Shown here one piece after another: positions 15,158 to 24,212 of a stretch of DNA of 46,921 bases. Position numbers and translations under genes: made by a program. A model generated the notes under the pieces. The model did not search any database and was not told the DNA's origin. It was given only the letters and a program-made list of their open reading frames with translations. The DNA comes from Pseudomonadota bacterium (GTDB lineage Bacteria; Bdellovibrionota_C; UBA2361; SZUA-149; DAOLCO01): the NCBI GenBank assembly GCA_027487795.1, contig JAIYCX010000003.1, positions 1-46,921 on the forward strand, read 5' to 3'. The first letter of the stretch is position 1, and each line of letters begins with the position of its first letter.

Positions 15158-16267
15158 TTACATCACAACTAATTCAGCCTGAAGAGCACCTGCTTCTTTC
15201 ATGGCTTGAAAAATAGCTATTAAATCCCTAGGAGTTGCGCCCAAACTATTTAAACCTTTAACTACCTCCCCTAAGCTTACACCCTGCTGGACAACTCTTA
15301 GTAAACCACCATCTTCTGAAACATTTATATCAGTATTCTCAACAACAGCGGTGTCTCCTTGTGCTAAAGGGTTCGGCTGAGAAACTTGTGTCTCTGATCT
15401 TATAGTAATGTTTAGGTTTCCATGCGCAAGCCCAATTGTTGAAACCCTCACGTTTTCTCCAATAATAACTGTTCCCGTTCTTTCATTCACAACAATACGA
15501 GCGGGTATATCTGGTTGTACTTCTAGCTGTTCAAGTCTAGCTAATAAATGCACCGGCGCTTTTGCTATCGCTGCATCAAGAGGAACTATCACACTAGCAC
15601 CATCAAGTGCTCTCGCCTTTTCCATTCCGAAAAAAGAATTTATTGCTGACTGAACACGCGTAACTGTAACAAAATCTGGCTCTCTTAAAACTATACGAAC
15701 TTGACCGCTTGAAAATAAATCAAATGGAATAGCTCTTTCAACATTTCCACCTTGTGGAATACGTGCAACGTTAGCATGATTCTTTTGCGCAGTATCTCCT
15801 CCACTAGCAACTATAAATCCTCCTAATGATAAAGGACCCTGTGCTACTGCATAAACATTTCCGTCAGCACCTTTTAATGGAGTCATTAGCAATACTCCAC
15901 CTTGAAGGGTCTTAGCATCTCCGATTGAGGATAATGTTACATCTATCTTTGATCCAGGTCGTGCAAAAGCTGGCAACTCCGCAGTGACCATAACGGCTGC
16001 GATATTTGATAGAGTAAGCTTTTCAGGATCTACTCTGATACCAAGCCTTTCTAAAAAGTTCGCCATACTCTGAGGAGTAAAGCTAGCACCTCTTTTATCA
16101 CCAGTACCTTCAAGACCAACTACGACACCGTAGCCTAATAACTGATTTCCTCTTACTCCTTCAACATCAGCTAGATCTTTTAATCTGGCTGCCTGTATAT
16201 TAGACGAAGTAACTCCGAGTAAAAGTAGTATTATTAATTTAGTAAATATCTTTAAATCAAGTTTCAT
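15158..16267 (-). CDS. flgI: FlgI, flagellar P-ring protein
   Basis: The 369-residue, Sec-exported protein (signal MKLDLKIFTKLIILLLLGVTSSNIQA) has the full P-ring sequence: ARLKDLADVEGVRGNQLLGYGVVVGLEGTGDK, TPQSMANFLERLGI, and the C-terminal GATPRDLIAIFQAMKEAGALQAELVVM. It forms the bushing around the rod in peptidoglycan. I choose ATG 16267, with AAGGA just upstream and 8 bases after the flgH stop. The TTG at 16288 would overlap flgH, lacks a Shine-Dalgarno sequence and would put seven extra residues before the signal peptide. Confidence 0.96.
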   Translation of the reverse strand: MKLDLKIFTKLIILLLLGVTSSNIQAARLKDLADVEGVRGNQLLGYGVVVGLEGTGDKRGASFTPQSMANFLERLGIRVDPEKLTLSNIAAVMVTAELPAFARPGSKIDVTLSSIGDAKTLQGGVLLMTPLKGADGNVYAVAQGPLSLGGFIVASGGDTAQKNHANVARIPQGGNVERAIPFDLFSSGQVRIVLREPDFVTVTRVQSAINSFFGMEKARALDGASVIVPLDAAIAKAPVHLLARLEQLEVQPDIPARIVVNERTGTVIIGENVRVSTIGLAHGNLNITIRSETQVSQPNPLAQGDTAVVENTDINVSEDGGLLRVVQQGVSLGEVVKGLNSLGATPRDLIAIFQAMKEAGALQAELVVM

Positions 16268-16275
16268 AATTTTCC

Positions 16276-17379
16276 TTAAAATGGCCAAACAAGTCCAAAC
16301 AACCTAGCACCCCAACCTGGTTGCTGAGCTTCAGAAAGTATTCCATGACCGTAAAAATCTATTCTCATATTCGCTATTCTATTTGATTCTACTTTATTAT
16401 CTGCAGCTATATCACGTTGTCTTACTAGACCGCTGATAACCATAATCTCTTCTTCTGTATTTATAGAAACTATTTTACTACCTTCTATTCTAAGCACGCC
16501 ATTAGGTAATAACTCGACGACAACAGCGGATAGCTGTGCCTGTAAAAGCCCTTGACGCTGAATATTTGAAGTACCAGTATATTTAGTCTCCGTGCTTGCA
16601 TTTACCATAGCACCTGGAGCTAAACCTTCATTATTAGAAGCCCATTTCGTATCTAAACCAAAGAAATTAGTAATTCCCGCTAAAACATCGAATTCTGATT
16701 TCGTCTGTGTATCTCCTCTCTTCTGACCTATGGTTAAATCATTTATAGTGATCGTAAGAATATCCATTGGATTATATGCTCTTAGATCATTAAAAATAAA
16801 ATTCCCTTGTATTTGGTCTGGCCAAAGTGAAGGATTAGATGAAAATTGAGCTTGTATACTTGGACTTACTATTGCTCGATTACTCACAGAAAAAGGATTT
16901 TGTCCTGACAAATCCTTATTAGATAAAGGGGAGGGAGTAGAACCAAGATTCGCAAGCTGCCCTCTTGCTGACTCAGCCCCACTCCCCATCGTGAACGTCT
17001 TTCTTTGTTCCTCAGTAGTTAAGGCTCCAATTTCTGCTTCTTTAATTTTTGAAGCATCTGGCATAACTACTGGTGCGGAAAAAGATCTTTTTAAATTTAG
17101 CCCTTGTGCTAAAAACTTAGCGTCACCTTGGTAAGTTGGAGGAGACTGTAAACTTTCAAGATTATTTATATCAGTATCACTAAGCTTGCTATCTAACCTA
17201 GCTCTTGATTTACTTGCTGCTTTTCTAAATGAGAAATCTTCAACTTGACCTTTTTTTGCAGCACGTGAAAACTCTTCTGCTGGATAGATAGAGGCAGTGT
17301 CAAGACTAGTAGCACAGCCTACTATGGAGTAATTTAATACTAAGAAAAAAATTGTGTTAATACTTTTATTTAGTTTCAT
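16276..17379 (-). CDS. flgH: FlgH, flagellar L-ring lipoprotein with long N-terminal extension
   Basis: The 367-residue protein is well above the usual ~230. A lipoprotein signal ends IVGC (Cys22). The canonical FlgH domain occupies ~185-367: LWPDQIQGNFIFNDLRAYNPMDILTI, TKSEFDVLAGITNFFG, LSAVVVELLPNGVLRIEGSK, and the ending SEAQQPGWGARLFGLVWPF. The ~160 residues between Cys22 and this domain are low-complexity and rich in Ser, Ala and Gln, of unknown role, perhaps a spacer or surface tether. The ATG overlaps the flgA stop by four bases (ATGA). Confidence 0.94.
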   Translation of the reverse strand: MKLNKSINTIFFLVLNYSIVGCATSLDTASIYPAEEFSRAAKKGQVEDFSFRKAASKSRARLDSKLSDTDINNLESLQSPPTYQGDAKFLAQGLNLKRSFSAPVVMPDASKIKEAEIGALTTEEQRKTFTMGSGAESARGQLANLGSTPSPLSNKDLSGQNPFSVSNRAIVSPSIQAQFSSNPSLWPDQIQGNFIFNDLRAYNPMDILTITINDLTIGQKRGDTQTKSEFDVLAGITNFFGLDTKWASNNEGLAPGAMVNASTETKYTGTSNIQRQGLLQAQLSAVVVELLPNGVLRIEGSKIVSINTEEEIMVISGLVRQRDIAADNKVESNRIANMRIDFYGHGILSEAQQPGWGARLFGLVWPF

Positions 17380-18368
17380 TGAATAACCTTAACCTCGTTT
17401 GAACTAACTACTGATGCTTTAACTATCTTTTGCGATCTATCATTTCTTAATTCTATTACTTCACCTTCGTGCCCATCTTTAAGCGCTATAGCAGTGGCCT
17501 TAGCGGTAAATCCGCCTGTAGAATAAATTACGCTAACTTGTTTACCTTTTTCTATAATAGGAGGGATATCGATATCTATTTTTCGTATTGGCTCTCCTGA
17601 AGAAATAGCTCTGGTTACTCTTCTGCCTACAATATCAGTACTTTTAAAACTAATATCCTGAGGTAATGTAGCAGTATTAGCTCTTATAATTTGAATATCT
17701 TCAGGTCTAATTAGTGACCCTCTGTCTAGCTTTGATTTAAGTATTGGAATAGCTCTCCAGTCATCCACTATAGCTGTAGCTAAAAATCTAGATAATAAAT
17801 TTTCATTCTCAAAAACACTTAAGCGTAGAGGTAGCTTACCAGAGACTGCTTCTCCTAAAAGCTCAGCTTTAATACTAGTTGGTTTTTCAGTAACTATCTG
17901 TTCAGTATCCCAGGTTACATCCTTAACTTGTAGATCTAAATTCGGATCACCATGTAATTGAAGCTTTAATTCTGATAAAACCTGCTCTTTTGATAAGACA
18001 TCACCTTGTCTTGTAATAGTAACATCAATTGGTATTGAGTAGCCAAATGCTTCAATATCAATTCCCGAAGCTGTTATTAATTTAATAATCTCAGATCCTT
18101 TTAAAGTAGCGCTTTCTCTTGGTCTTAATTTAATCCCTAAATCTACTTCACTAATTTTATTAACTGCTTCTTGATAATCACCCTTAACATCTTTAATAAT
18201 AGCTAGATCTTTTAGCTTTACTGATTCAACCTTAACTTTTCCCTTTGCAGGTATAAATAAAGTAGGTCTAGGTTCTAAGGCATATAGCTTATCTGTGTGT
18301 ATAATTGTAGCTCCTATGAAAGAAACAAATAAATACAAATTAATAAAATATCTTGATAAAAACTTCAT
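17376..18368 (-). CDS. flgA: FlgA, P-ring assembly chaperone
   Basis: The 330-residue periplasmic protein has a signal-like N-terminus (KFLSRYFINLYLFVSFIGATIIHTDKLYA). Its C-terminal SAF/FlgA domain is clear: WRAIPILKSKLDRGSLIRPEDIQIIRANTATLPQDI, IVGRRVTRAISSGEPIR, then KGKQVSVIYSTGGFTAKATAIALKDGHEGEVIELRNDRSQKIV. FlgA guides FlgI assembly into the P-ring. The N-terminal part is longer than in enterobacteria, as in other deltaproteobacteria-like sequences. It lies 3 bases after flgG and overlaps flgH. Confidence 0.92.
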   Translation of the reverse strand: MKFLSRYFINLYLFVSFIGATIIHTDKLYALEPRPTLFIPAKGKVKVESVKLKDLAIIKDVKGDYQEAVNKISEVDLGIKLRPRESATLKGSEIIKLITASGIDIEAFGYSIPIDVTITRQGDVLSKEQVLSELKLQLHGDPNLDLQVKDVTWDTEQIVTEKPTSIKAELLGEAVSGKLPLRLSVFENENLLSRFLATAIVDDWRAIPILKSKLDRGSLIRPEDIQIIRANTATLPQDISFKSTDIVGRRVTRAISSGEPIRKIDIDIPPIIEKGKQVSVIYSTGGFTAKATAIALKDGHEGEVIELRNDRSQKIVKASVVSSNEVKVIQ

Positions 18369-18371
18369 AAA

Positions 18372-19160
18372 CTATCTCTTCACGTTAATTGCAGTTTGCA
18401 AAAGTTGATCTGCTGTTTGTATTACTTTTGAATTAGCTTCATATGCCCTTTGTCCGGTCACCATTTTAACTATTTCCTCTACAACACTCACGTTTGAACT
18501 TTCTAAAAAGCCTTGAGCTAAAGTTCCTACTCCATTTATACCTGGTATTGATAGAATAGGAGGACCTGATGAGTCGGTCTGATCAAGTAAGTTTCTACCT
18601 CTTGCTCTCAAACCAGCAGGATTAGAAAACCTTGCTATTTGAATTTGAGTAATTTGAGATGCCTGAGGTTGACCTGGTTGTTTAACATTCACAAACCCAT
18701 CCGCAGTTATAGTTATAGAGACAGCATCTGGTGGTATTGTAACTGGTGGCTGAAGTAAATATCCATCTGAATTTACCAGATTCCCGGTAGCATCTAATTT
18801 AAAAGCCCCGTTTCTAGTAAATGTTATTTCACCTGTTGGCAATGCTACTTGGAAAAATCCATCACCTTCAATTGCTACATCTAATGGATTATTAGTAGAC
18901 TCAAAATCTCCCTGAGAATGAATCTTTCCAACAGCCGCTGGTCTAACTCCTAATCCAATTTGAATACCTGAAGGACTAGTACCTGTCTGAGTTGCAGCCG
19001 TTCCTGGCTCTTCTACTATTTGATACATTAAATCTTGAAAATCTGCACGATTCTTTTTAAATCCAGCAGTATTAACGTTTGCCAAGTTATTTGCTACCAC
19101 ATCAAGATCTAATTGTTGTGCGGTCATTCCTGTTGCTGCGGTGTAAAGTGATCTTATCAT
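18372..19160 (-). CDS. flgG: FlgG, distal rod protein
   Basis: The 262-residue protein is of normal length. The N-terminal rod motif MIRSLYTAATGMTAQQLDLDVVANNLANVNTAGFKK and the C-terminal LESSNVSVVEEIVKMVTGQRAYEANSKVIQTADQLLQ are nearly textbook. FlgG forms the distal rod through the P- and L-rings. An AGGAA Shine-Dalgarno sequence precedes the ATG. It is 14 bases after flgF in the same operon. Confidence 0.97.
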   Translation of the reverse strand: MIRSLYTAATGMTAQQLDLDVVANNLANVNTAGFKKNRADFQDLMYQIVEEPGTAATQTGTSPSGIQIGLGVRPAAVGKIHSQGDFESTNNPLDVAIEGDGFFQVALPTGEITFTRNGAFKLDATGNLVNSDGYLLQPPVTIPPDAVSITITADGFVNVKQPGQPQASQITQIQIARFSNPAGLRARGRNLLDQTDSSGPPILSIPGINGVGTLAQGFLESSNVSVVEEIVKMVTGQRAYEANSKVIQTADQLLQTAINVKR

Positions 19161-19174
19161 AAATTTCCTAAATA

Positions 19175-19927
19175 TTAAGCTCTGACAGTTCTAAGATTTG
19201 TTTCATTCAATTCTTGTAAAGTTTGAGTAGTTTTCGTATATCCTTCAAAAGCTCTTTGAGTTGAAATCATTTCAACCATAGATTGAACAACGTTAATATT
19301 TGGCATTTCTACCGACTGTGGCACAACCGAGGCAGGAACTATCTGTGGAGCATCTGTACCAGCTTTTAATTTAAAACGAGTTCCTCCCTCTCTTTCTAAT
19401 GCATTTAAATCAGAAACTGTTACGACTCTAAGCCTTCCTGCAATTTGATTTTTTACCATCACACTTCCATTACTACTTATTTGGGGAGAACCACCCTGAG
19501 CTGTAATCGGCCCTCCATCTCCCATTACTGGATATCCATCCATTGTAGTAATAACGCCTTCAACATTTTGTGTGAAGTTACCAGCTCGGGTATATCTTTC
19601 TTCGCCATTAACTTGAACTACAAAAAATTTATCTTTATCTACCAATGCAGCATCAAGTGGTGCCCCAGTACTTTGAATAGGGCCAGGAGTAAAATCTGTA
19701 CTGACTTCGATATCAACCACTCCAGGAGTATTTCCTTGATCTGTTTCAGCTCGTTTTAGGCTATCAATAGTACTGGCAAGTGTATCAGAGAACTCTTGCT
19801 GTCTTGCAACAAGTCTACTTGCTTTAAAGCCTACAGTATTAACGTTTGCTAAGTTATTCGCTACAATTTCTAGTCTTCTACTTTCTAGTAGTCCACCAGA
19901 AGCTGATGCATACATTCCTCTTTCCAT
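19175..19927 (-). CDS. flgF: FlgF, proximal rod protein
   Basis: The 250-residue rod/hook-family protein begins MERGMYASASGGLLESRRLEIVANNLANVNTVGFK and ends INVVQSMVEMISTQRAFEGYTKTTQTLQELNETNL. It is assigned as FlgF rather than FlgG from its place before flgG and the shorter, divergent middle (TPGPIQSTGAPLDAALVDKDKFFVVQ). It has a strong Shine-Dalgarno sequence (GGAGG). The start overlaps the upstream stop by one base (TAATG), so translation is coupled. Confidence 0.93.
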   Translation of the reverse strand: MERGMYASASGGLLESRRLEIVANNLANVNTVGFKASRLVARQQEFSDTLASTIDSLKRAETDQGNTPGVVDIEVSTDFTPGPIQSTGAPLDAALVDKDKFFVVQVNGEERYTRAGNFTQNVEGVITTMDGYPVMGDGGPITAQGGSPQISSNGSVMVKNQIAGRLRVVTVSDLNALEREGGTRFKLKAGTDAPQIVPASVVPQSVEMPNINVVQSMVEMISTQRAFEGYTKTTQTLQELNETNLRTVRA

Positions 19928-20790
19928 TAGAAGCCTCCGTACATGTTATCAAGATCTAATTCAGTTTGTTCTTTATCAGTTCTAGCCCTGATCACACTTC
20001 TTACAGTCCCAAGCTCTTTTTCTTTTAAAGCTTTTGGTAATTCCTTTGCTCTATTTACTGCTTGCTCTCTTAAAAGCCCGTCTAGATGTCTAATTTCAGA
20101 TACAGGAAGCTCAAGTTTTCTTGCAACTACATGCAGTTCTTTACCTTCGAGTAGTAATCTCTTTGCTATTCTAAAAACTATAGGATCAACTATGCTTGTA
20201 TGTTTAAAAATTTCAAGATCTTCTTCTGCTTCTTTTTCTTCTTGAATTTTTGCTTCTTCTTTTGCTTGCTTGGTTGCGATACGTTGTCTTTCTAATCTTT
20301 GCTGTAGTTGTGTTTGAGTAGATTGAGTTCTTGTTGATTTATCATCTAACATTTCAATATCTTGAGATAGTCTTCGCTCCCCTCTCTCACTAATAATCCA
20401 TGAATCTTCGTCTTCATAAATATTATTAGTATTTGTTCTAGTTGAATTAGTAGAATGTCTTGTATTTGACTTTCTGTCCGCAGGAACCATTTTAAAATTT
20501 TCAGATGTATTAGTAATTGTAGCAATTCTCGCTTCTGCCTTATCAAGAAGCTCTTGCAATTCTCTCTGTCTGCGCTGAATTCTAGTATCGAAGACCTGAG
20601 AAGACTCAGTAGCCTCCATAATTAGAGTCTGTAAGGACTTTTCTAATTCAGTTAACTCGTGCTTCCACAAAGCTCTTTGCTTAAGTAATGAATCCTTATC
20701 TGTTAATAAAGTTCTCAGACAAATGCCCGCCACAAGAAGACCAAATCCAATGTCAGCTATTTGTGGCCAAGTAATATTTAGTAAATCCAT
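19927..20790 (-). CDS. Membrane-anchored coiled-coil protein at the head of the flagellar operon (DUF6115-like)
   Basis: The 287-residue protein has one N-terminal membrane helix (ADIGFGLLVAGICLRTLL, ~10-28), a long coiled coil (~35-90 and ~140-195, very rich in Gln, Glu and Lys), and a C-terminal helical motif (LLLEGKELHVVARKLELPVSEIRHLDGLL) that looks like a small helix-turn-helix. DUF6115 proteins next to flagellar genes in other phyla share this plan, so the assignment is by layout. The function is unknown; a membrane scaffold or stator/rod assembly helper is possible. It is the first gene after the sigma-54-like promoter. Confidence 0.7.
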   Translation of the reverse strand: MDLLNITWPQIADIGFGLLVAGICLRTLLTDKDSLLKQRALWKHELTELEKSLQTLIMEATESSQVFDTRIQRRQRELQELLDKAEARIATITNTSENFKMVPADRKSNTRHSTNSTRTNTNNIYEDEDSWIISERGERRLSQDIEMLDDKSTRTQSTQTQLQQRLERQRIATKQAKEEAKIQEEKEAEEDLEIFKHTSIVDPIVFRIAKRLLLEGKELHVVARKLELPVSEIRHLDGLLREQAVNRAKELPKALKEKELGTVRSVIRARTDKEQTELDLDNMYGGF

Positions 20791-20998
20791 TATCTTTTCC
20801 TATGCCCTTACTTAAGTTAAATTCTAAGCAAATATTTTTGTCGCTACTGTCATACTTTTGACTTTATGGTATGAGTCTTCAAGCACTTAATTTTCAAAAA
20901 TGTATAGACAAATCAAATACATACCTAAATCCCTTACACTCTTATACATACCTTCAATTAGCTTGATTTTAACTTTCTTGACGGTACAAGGTCTTAAC

Positions 20999-21015
20999 TG
21001 CAAGTAGCAGGCCAA
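20999..21015 (-). promoter_or_regulatory. Sigma-54 promoter of the flagellar rod/ring operon
   Basis: On the minus strand TTGGCCTGCTACTTGCA has the defining GG-N10-GC spacing and matches TTGGCAC-N5-TTGCA closely. It points at the operon starting at 20790 and leaves a leader of about 200 bases. Sigma-54 control of rod and ring genes is common in proteobacteria. Confidence 0.65.
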
Positions 21016-21129
21016 GTCTGTAAAATACTTAAAATATTCTATATTGCTAATTTTTTTGCTCATGTTTTTTCATATTTGTTCGATAAACAATTATAAACAA
21101 TGATCTATGAAAATTACCGGAGCCTTACT

Positions 21130-21774
21130 ATGAGTCTACCTATAGAAGAAAAACACGTTAGAGTAATTCTAGCAGACGACCAAGAACTAGTACGTTCTGG
21201 AATTCGCTCCATGATAAAAGATCTTAAAGATTATGAAATCGTGGCAGAAGCTGCAGATGGTATCAGCACATTAAGTGCAGTATCAGAATATCTTCCAGAT
21301 GTATTACTATTAGATATGCAAATGCCAACTCTAGGCGGTATGGAAGTGCTTAAGAGATTAAGTAAAGAAGACAACTCTCCTCTGGTATTAGTAGTGTCAG
21401 CATCAGAGCCAGGTTTAAATGTATCAGAAGCTCTAAAAAGCGGTGCTAGTGGGTACATAACAAAAAATGCTTCTAAAGAAGAATTTGAATTAGCACTAAA
21501 GACTATAGTATCTGGCAAAAAATATGTAAGTCCATCCATAGCAAGTCATGCAAACAATACTGGAAGTTCTGAAAATCCAATATTAAATTTAAGTGAGAGA
21601 GAAAGAGAAATATTTAAGTTACTTGCTGAAGGAAAGAAGAATAAAGAAGTAGCAAAAGTACTTTTTATCTCTCCTAGAACTGTAGATACTCACAGACTAA
21701 ATATAATGAAGAAACTAGGACTAGCTACAAATGGTGAACTAGTCCAGTTGGCAATTAGATATTCAGTCTTGTAG
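21130..21774 (+). CDS. NarL/FixJ-family response regulator
   Basis: The 214-residue two-domain regulator has a receiver (~6-125) with the acidic pair ADDQ, phospho-acceptor in LLLDMQMP, Ser in VLVVSAS and Lys in GYITKNA. It also has a LuxR-type HTH (~148-212: LSEREREIFKLLAEGKKNKEVAKVLFISPRTVDTHRLNIMKKLG). All phosphorylation residues are intact. The start is ATG 21130, with GGAG at 21119-21122 and 7-base spacing; the upstream ATG at 21100 has no Shine-Dalgarno sequence. No histidine kinase is adjacent. It is divergent from the flagellar operon across a 339-base gap but is not of the sigma-54 activator type. Confidence 0.93.
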   Translation: MSLPIEEKHVRVILADDQELVRSGIRSMIKDLKDYEIVAEAADGISTLSAVSEYLPDVLLLDMQMPTLGGMEVLKRLSKEDNSPLVLVVSASEPGLNVSEALKSGASGYITKNASKEEFELALKTIVSGKKYVSPSIASHANNTGSSENPILNLSEREREIFKLLAEGKKNKEVAKVLFISPRTVDTHRLNIMKKLGLATNGELVQLAIRYSVL

Positions 21775-21777
21775 AAA

Positions 21778-22182
21778 TTACTTCTTAAGCAAATCTCTAA
21801 TTTCCATTAGAAGCTTTTCTTCTGCGCTCGGAGCAGGAGGTGTGACCGGGACAGGCGCTACCTCTTCTTTTTTCTTTGCCGCATTCATAGCTTTAATCGC
21901 CATAAAAATAGAAAAAGCTACTATCAAAAAATCAAATACTGTCTGAATAAATATGCCATAATTTAAACTAGAAAGAACTTCACCATTCGCGCCAGTAGTT
22001 AATGTTAATTTTAAATTAGTAAAATCAACTCCTCCAACTAGTAGACCAATGACAGGCATAACTACATCACCCACTAAGGAAGAAACAATCTTACCAAATG
22101 CACTGCCTATAATCACACCTACTGCAAGATCTACAACATTGCCCTTCATGGCAAACTCTTTAAACTCAGAAACTAAACTCAT
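21778..22182 (-). CDS. mscL: MscL, large-conductance mechanosensitive channel
   Basis: The 134-residue protein is of normal length. The N-terminal [38 protein letters not shown] is the family signature for the pore helix. A second helix ([22 protein letters not shown]) and a charged C-terminal bundle follow. It opens under membrane tension to release solutes on osmotic downshock. A GGAGAAGG Shine-Dalgarno sequence precedes the ATG. It converges with the response regulator with only 3 bases between stops. Confidence 0.97.
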   Translation of the reverse strand: MSLVSEFKEFAMKGNVVDLAVGVIIGSAFGKIVSSLVGDVVMPVIGLLVGGVDFTNLKLTLTTGANGEVLSSLNYGIFIQTVFDFLIVAFSIFMAIKAMNAAKKKEEVAPVPVTPPAPSAEEKLLMEIRDLLKK

Positions 22183-22285
22183 AATACCTTCTCCAAAAAT
22201 TTCACAATAAGTCTCATAAAAAATGATGATCTAATTTACTACATAAGCTAAGAATGCATATATGTAAAATTAAAACATAATCCCA

Positions 22286-23143
22286 ATGCTCCCAAACTGG
22301 CAAATACTCGCACTAACGTCATTTTTGTTCTTTGGCTTTCAGAACTACCTGTATAAGCTGATTGTAACAAAGTCCCTAGATACGAAGAATGTAACGTTTC
22401 TCTATATTCTTTTTAGTTCGCTTATTTGTATTTTTCTATCAATAAATTTTTCAGACTTTAGTAAAGTTAGTTATGTAACTTTAGGCTTAGCGAGCTTAGA
22501 TTCTCTAGCTTATTATATAACGACAACAACCAGAATTGACGCTTTAAGATACATCCCTAGTTATTTGGTCTTTCCAATTGCCAGATTCAGCACTGTATTG
22601 ATTGTCATATATGGTGTTTTAATTTTCAACGATCCACTCTCAGAGGAATTAATAATCTCACTTATCATCGCTGGAGTTATAGTTCTATTATTTGCAAAAG
22701 ATAGACATGAACATAAAGATCTTCCAAATTATCGCTACGGAGTTATACTTGCGATTATTGCAATGGTCTCAAGTGCCGCTACAAATATCGTCTCTAAATA
22801 TGCGGTTCTTTACACAGATTTGCTTGCTTATATGACTATTGCAAATTTAATAATGTCCATTACCATGTTTACTAACTTTAAAAGACAAAAGATTAAACTA
22901 GATCTCAGTAAAAATTCTGTCAGTATTGCATTATATTTAGCAGCGGTTAATCTTATTGCCTGGTTTTCATACCTCTATGCAATGAAAACTGGGCCGCTAA
23001 GTCTAGTAGCAACAATCTCTGGATTAGCGTTTGTGGTACCGATAATATTAAGTATTATATTTGATAAAGAGAAGCTTAATTTTTCAAGGTTTATGATAGT
23101 TGTTCTTACTGGGGTTGTTATTTGGGTCTTGAATATTAGATGA
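22286..23143 (+). CDS. EamA/DMT-superfamily transporter
   Basis: The 285-residue membrane protein has about 10 helices in two repeated halves (first helix ILALTSFLFFGFQNYLYKLI; the second half opens YGVILAIIAMVSSAATNIVSKYAV). Its ending, GPLSLVATISGLAFVVPIILSIIFDKEKLNFSRFMIVVLTGVVIWVL, is typical of EamA carriers. The substrate is unknown. The start ATG has no clear Shine-Dalgarno sequence. It stands alone, followed by a long inverted repeat. Confidence 0.85.
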   Translation: MLPNWQILALTSFLFFGFQNYLYKLIVTKSLDTKNVTFLYILFSSLICIFLSINFSDFSKVSYVTLGLASLDSLAYYITTTTRIDALRYIPSYLVFPIARFSTVLIVIYGVLIFNDPLSEELIISLIIAGVIVLLFAKDRHEHKDLPNYRYGVILAIIAMVSSAATNIVSKYAVLYTDLLAYMTIANLIMSITMFTNFKRQKIKLDLSKNSVSIALYLAAVNLIAWFSYLYAMKTGPLSLVATISGLAFVVPIILSIIFDKEKLNFSRFMIVVLTGVVIWVLNIR

Positions 23144-23182
23144 AATTTGAATCAGAGCTCTGCCAACTCCTCTTTAATCTAT

Positions 23183-23308
23183 ATAAGTCAAAAAAACAGG
23201 AAGGATAGGAGGATGGAAGGGTTTGGAATAAGGTAAGTTTATTGCAAAAACTCTATGCTCACTTAAAATTCCTCCTATCCTCCTACGCTTCCTGTTTTTT
23301 TGACTTAT
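23183..23308. repeat. Long inverted repeat after the EamA gene
   Basis: Perfect 21-bp arms (23183-23203 and 23288-23308) begin ATAAGTCAAAAAAACAGG. Next inside, GGATAGGAGGA and TCCTCCTATCC extend the pairing with a shift. An ~84-base spacer separates the arms. A T7 run lies in the right arm. It may act as a terminator in both directions or be a palindromic element. Nothing else is seen in 23309-23435. Confidence 0.6.
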
Positions 23309-23435
23309 TTATAAGACTTAGTATACGGGACTGCAAACGAGCATTACTATCTCACGCTCACTCTTTCATATTAATCTTTGTATAGCAGTATTTAAAAATT
23401 ATTTACACTACTCTTACTCACCAGCTCTATTATTT

Positions 23436-24212
23436 CTATTCATTAAATTTCTTAAATTCCCAGAAAACTTGAAAAAGCATTCTTAAATTAGCTGAAAATA
23501 CTTTATCATATATCTGAAAAGCATAATGTGGATTATCTCTGGCTACTATCAGTATTATATAATCACCACAGACCCATATAGTAGATGTAAAATCTAACTT
23601 ACCTTTTAAGGTTTTGATTTTACGACCTTTGACTTTACTCTTCAAAACTTTTTCTGTTTTCGATTCGTTAGATAATAATTGTATCCTCACAGAGTCTGAT
23701 TTATTTTTCCAATATCTATCTAACCAATCAAAATACTCTTCTACAAAAGTATGGTCTTGATATCCCCACCAAACATTATCGTACTCTGAAATACTATCAC
23801 TCCATAAAGGTAAATTAGTAGTAAGGAAGTTATTGACTCCTTCTATACCTTCGACATATTTAATTTTTGGTATGTTTCTACTTTGAGTATCAAAAAGAGC
23901 TGATATTTGTTTTATAAAATCATTTGCTATTAGTTCTTTTTTAGAAAGTATAGATTTTTCTTTCTCTATTTCATTTAAAATACTTTCAGGTCTATTAGCA
24001 CTAAAAATACTTGAACTTTTTCCCTTCTCTACCGTAACAAGACCTTTATTGATTAAAGAATCTAAACAGGAGTAAACTGTAGTACGTTTCTTTGCTGTTC
24101 TCTTAGAAAGCAAGTGTGCTCCAGCCTTACCCATTTCACTAAGAGATGTGTAAATTAAAAATTCTGTTTTATTTAACCCTAAGAGTTCTAAATTTTCGTT
24201 TGTTATCTGCAT
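23436..24212 (-). CDS. TrmB-family transcriptional regulator, second copy
   Basis: The 258-residue protein has an N-terminal winged helix (LLGLNKTEFLIYTSLSEMGKAGAHLLSKRTAKKRTTVYSCLDSLINKGLVTVEKG), a linker helix, and a C-terminal PLD-like TrmB domain. It is clearly related in design to the regulator at 7308-8066, with low identity. The gene is divergent from a periplasmic binding protein gene at 24342, which suggests it senses the bound solute or its product and controls that gene. Confidence 0.82.
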   Translation of the reverse strand: MQITNENLELLGLNKTEFLIYTSLSEMGKAGAHLLSKRTAKKRTTVYSCLDSLINKGLVTVEKGKSSSIFSANRPESILNEIEKEKSILSKKELIANDFIKQISALFDTQSRNIPKIKYVEGIEGVNNFLTTNLPLWSDSISEYDNVWWGYQDHTFVEEYFDWLDRYWKNKSDSVRIQLLSNESKTEKVLKSKVKGRKIKTLKGKLDFTSTIWVCGDYIILIVARDNPHYAFQIYDKVFSANLRMLFQVFWEFKKFNE

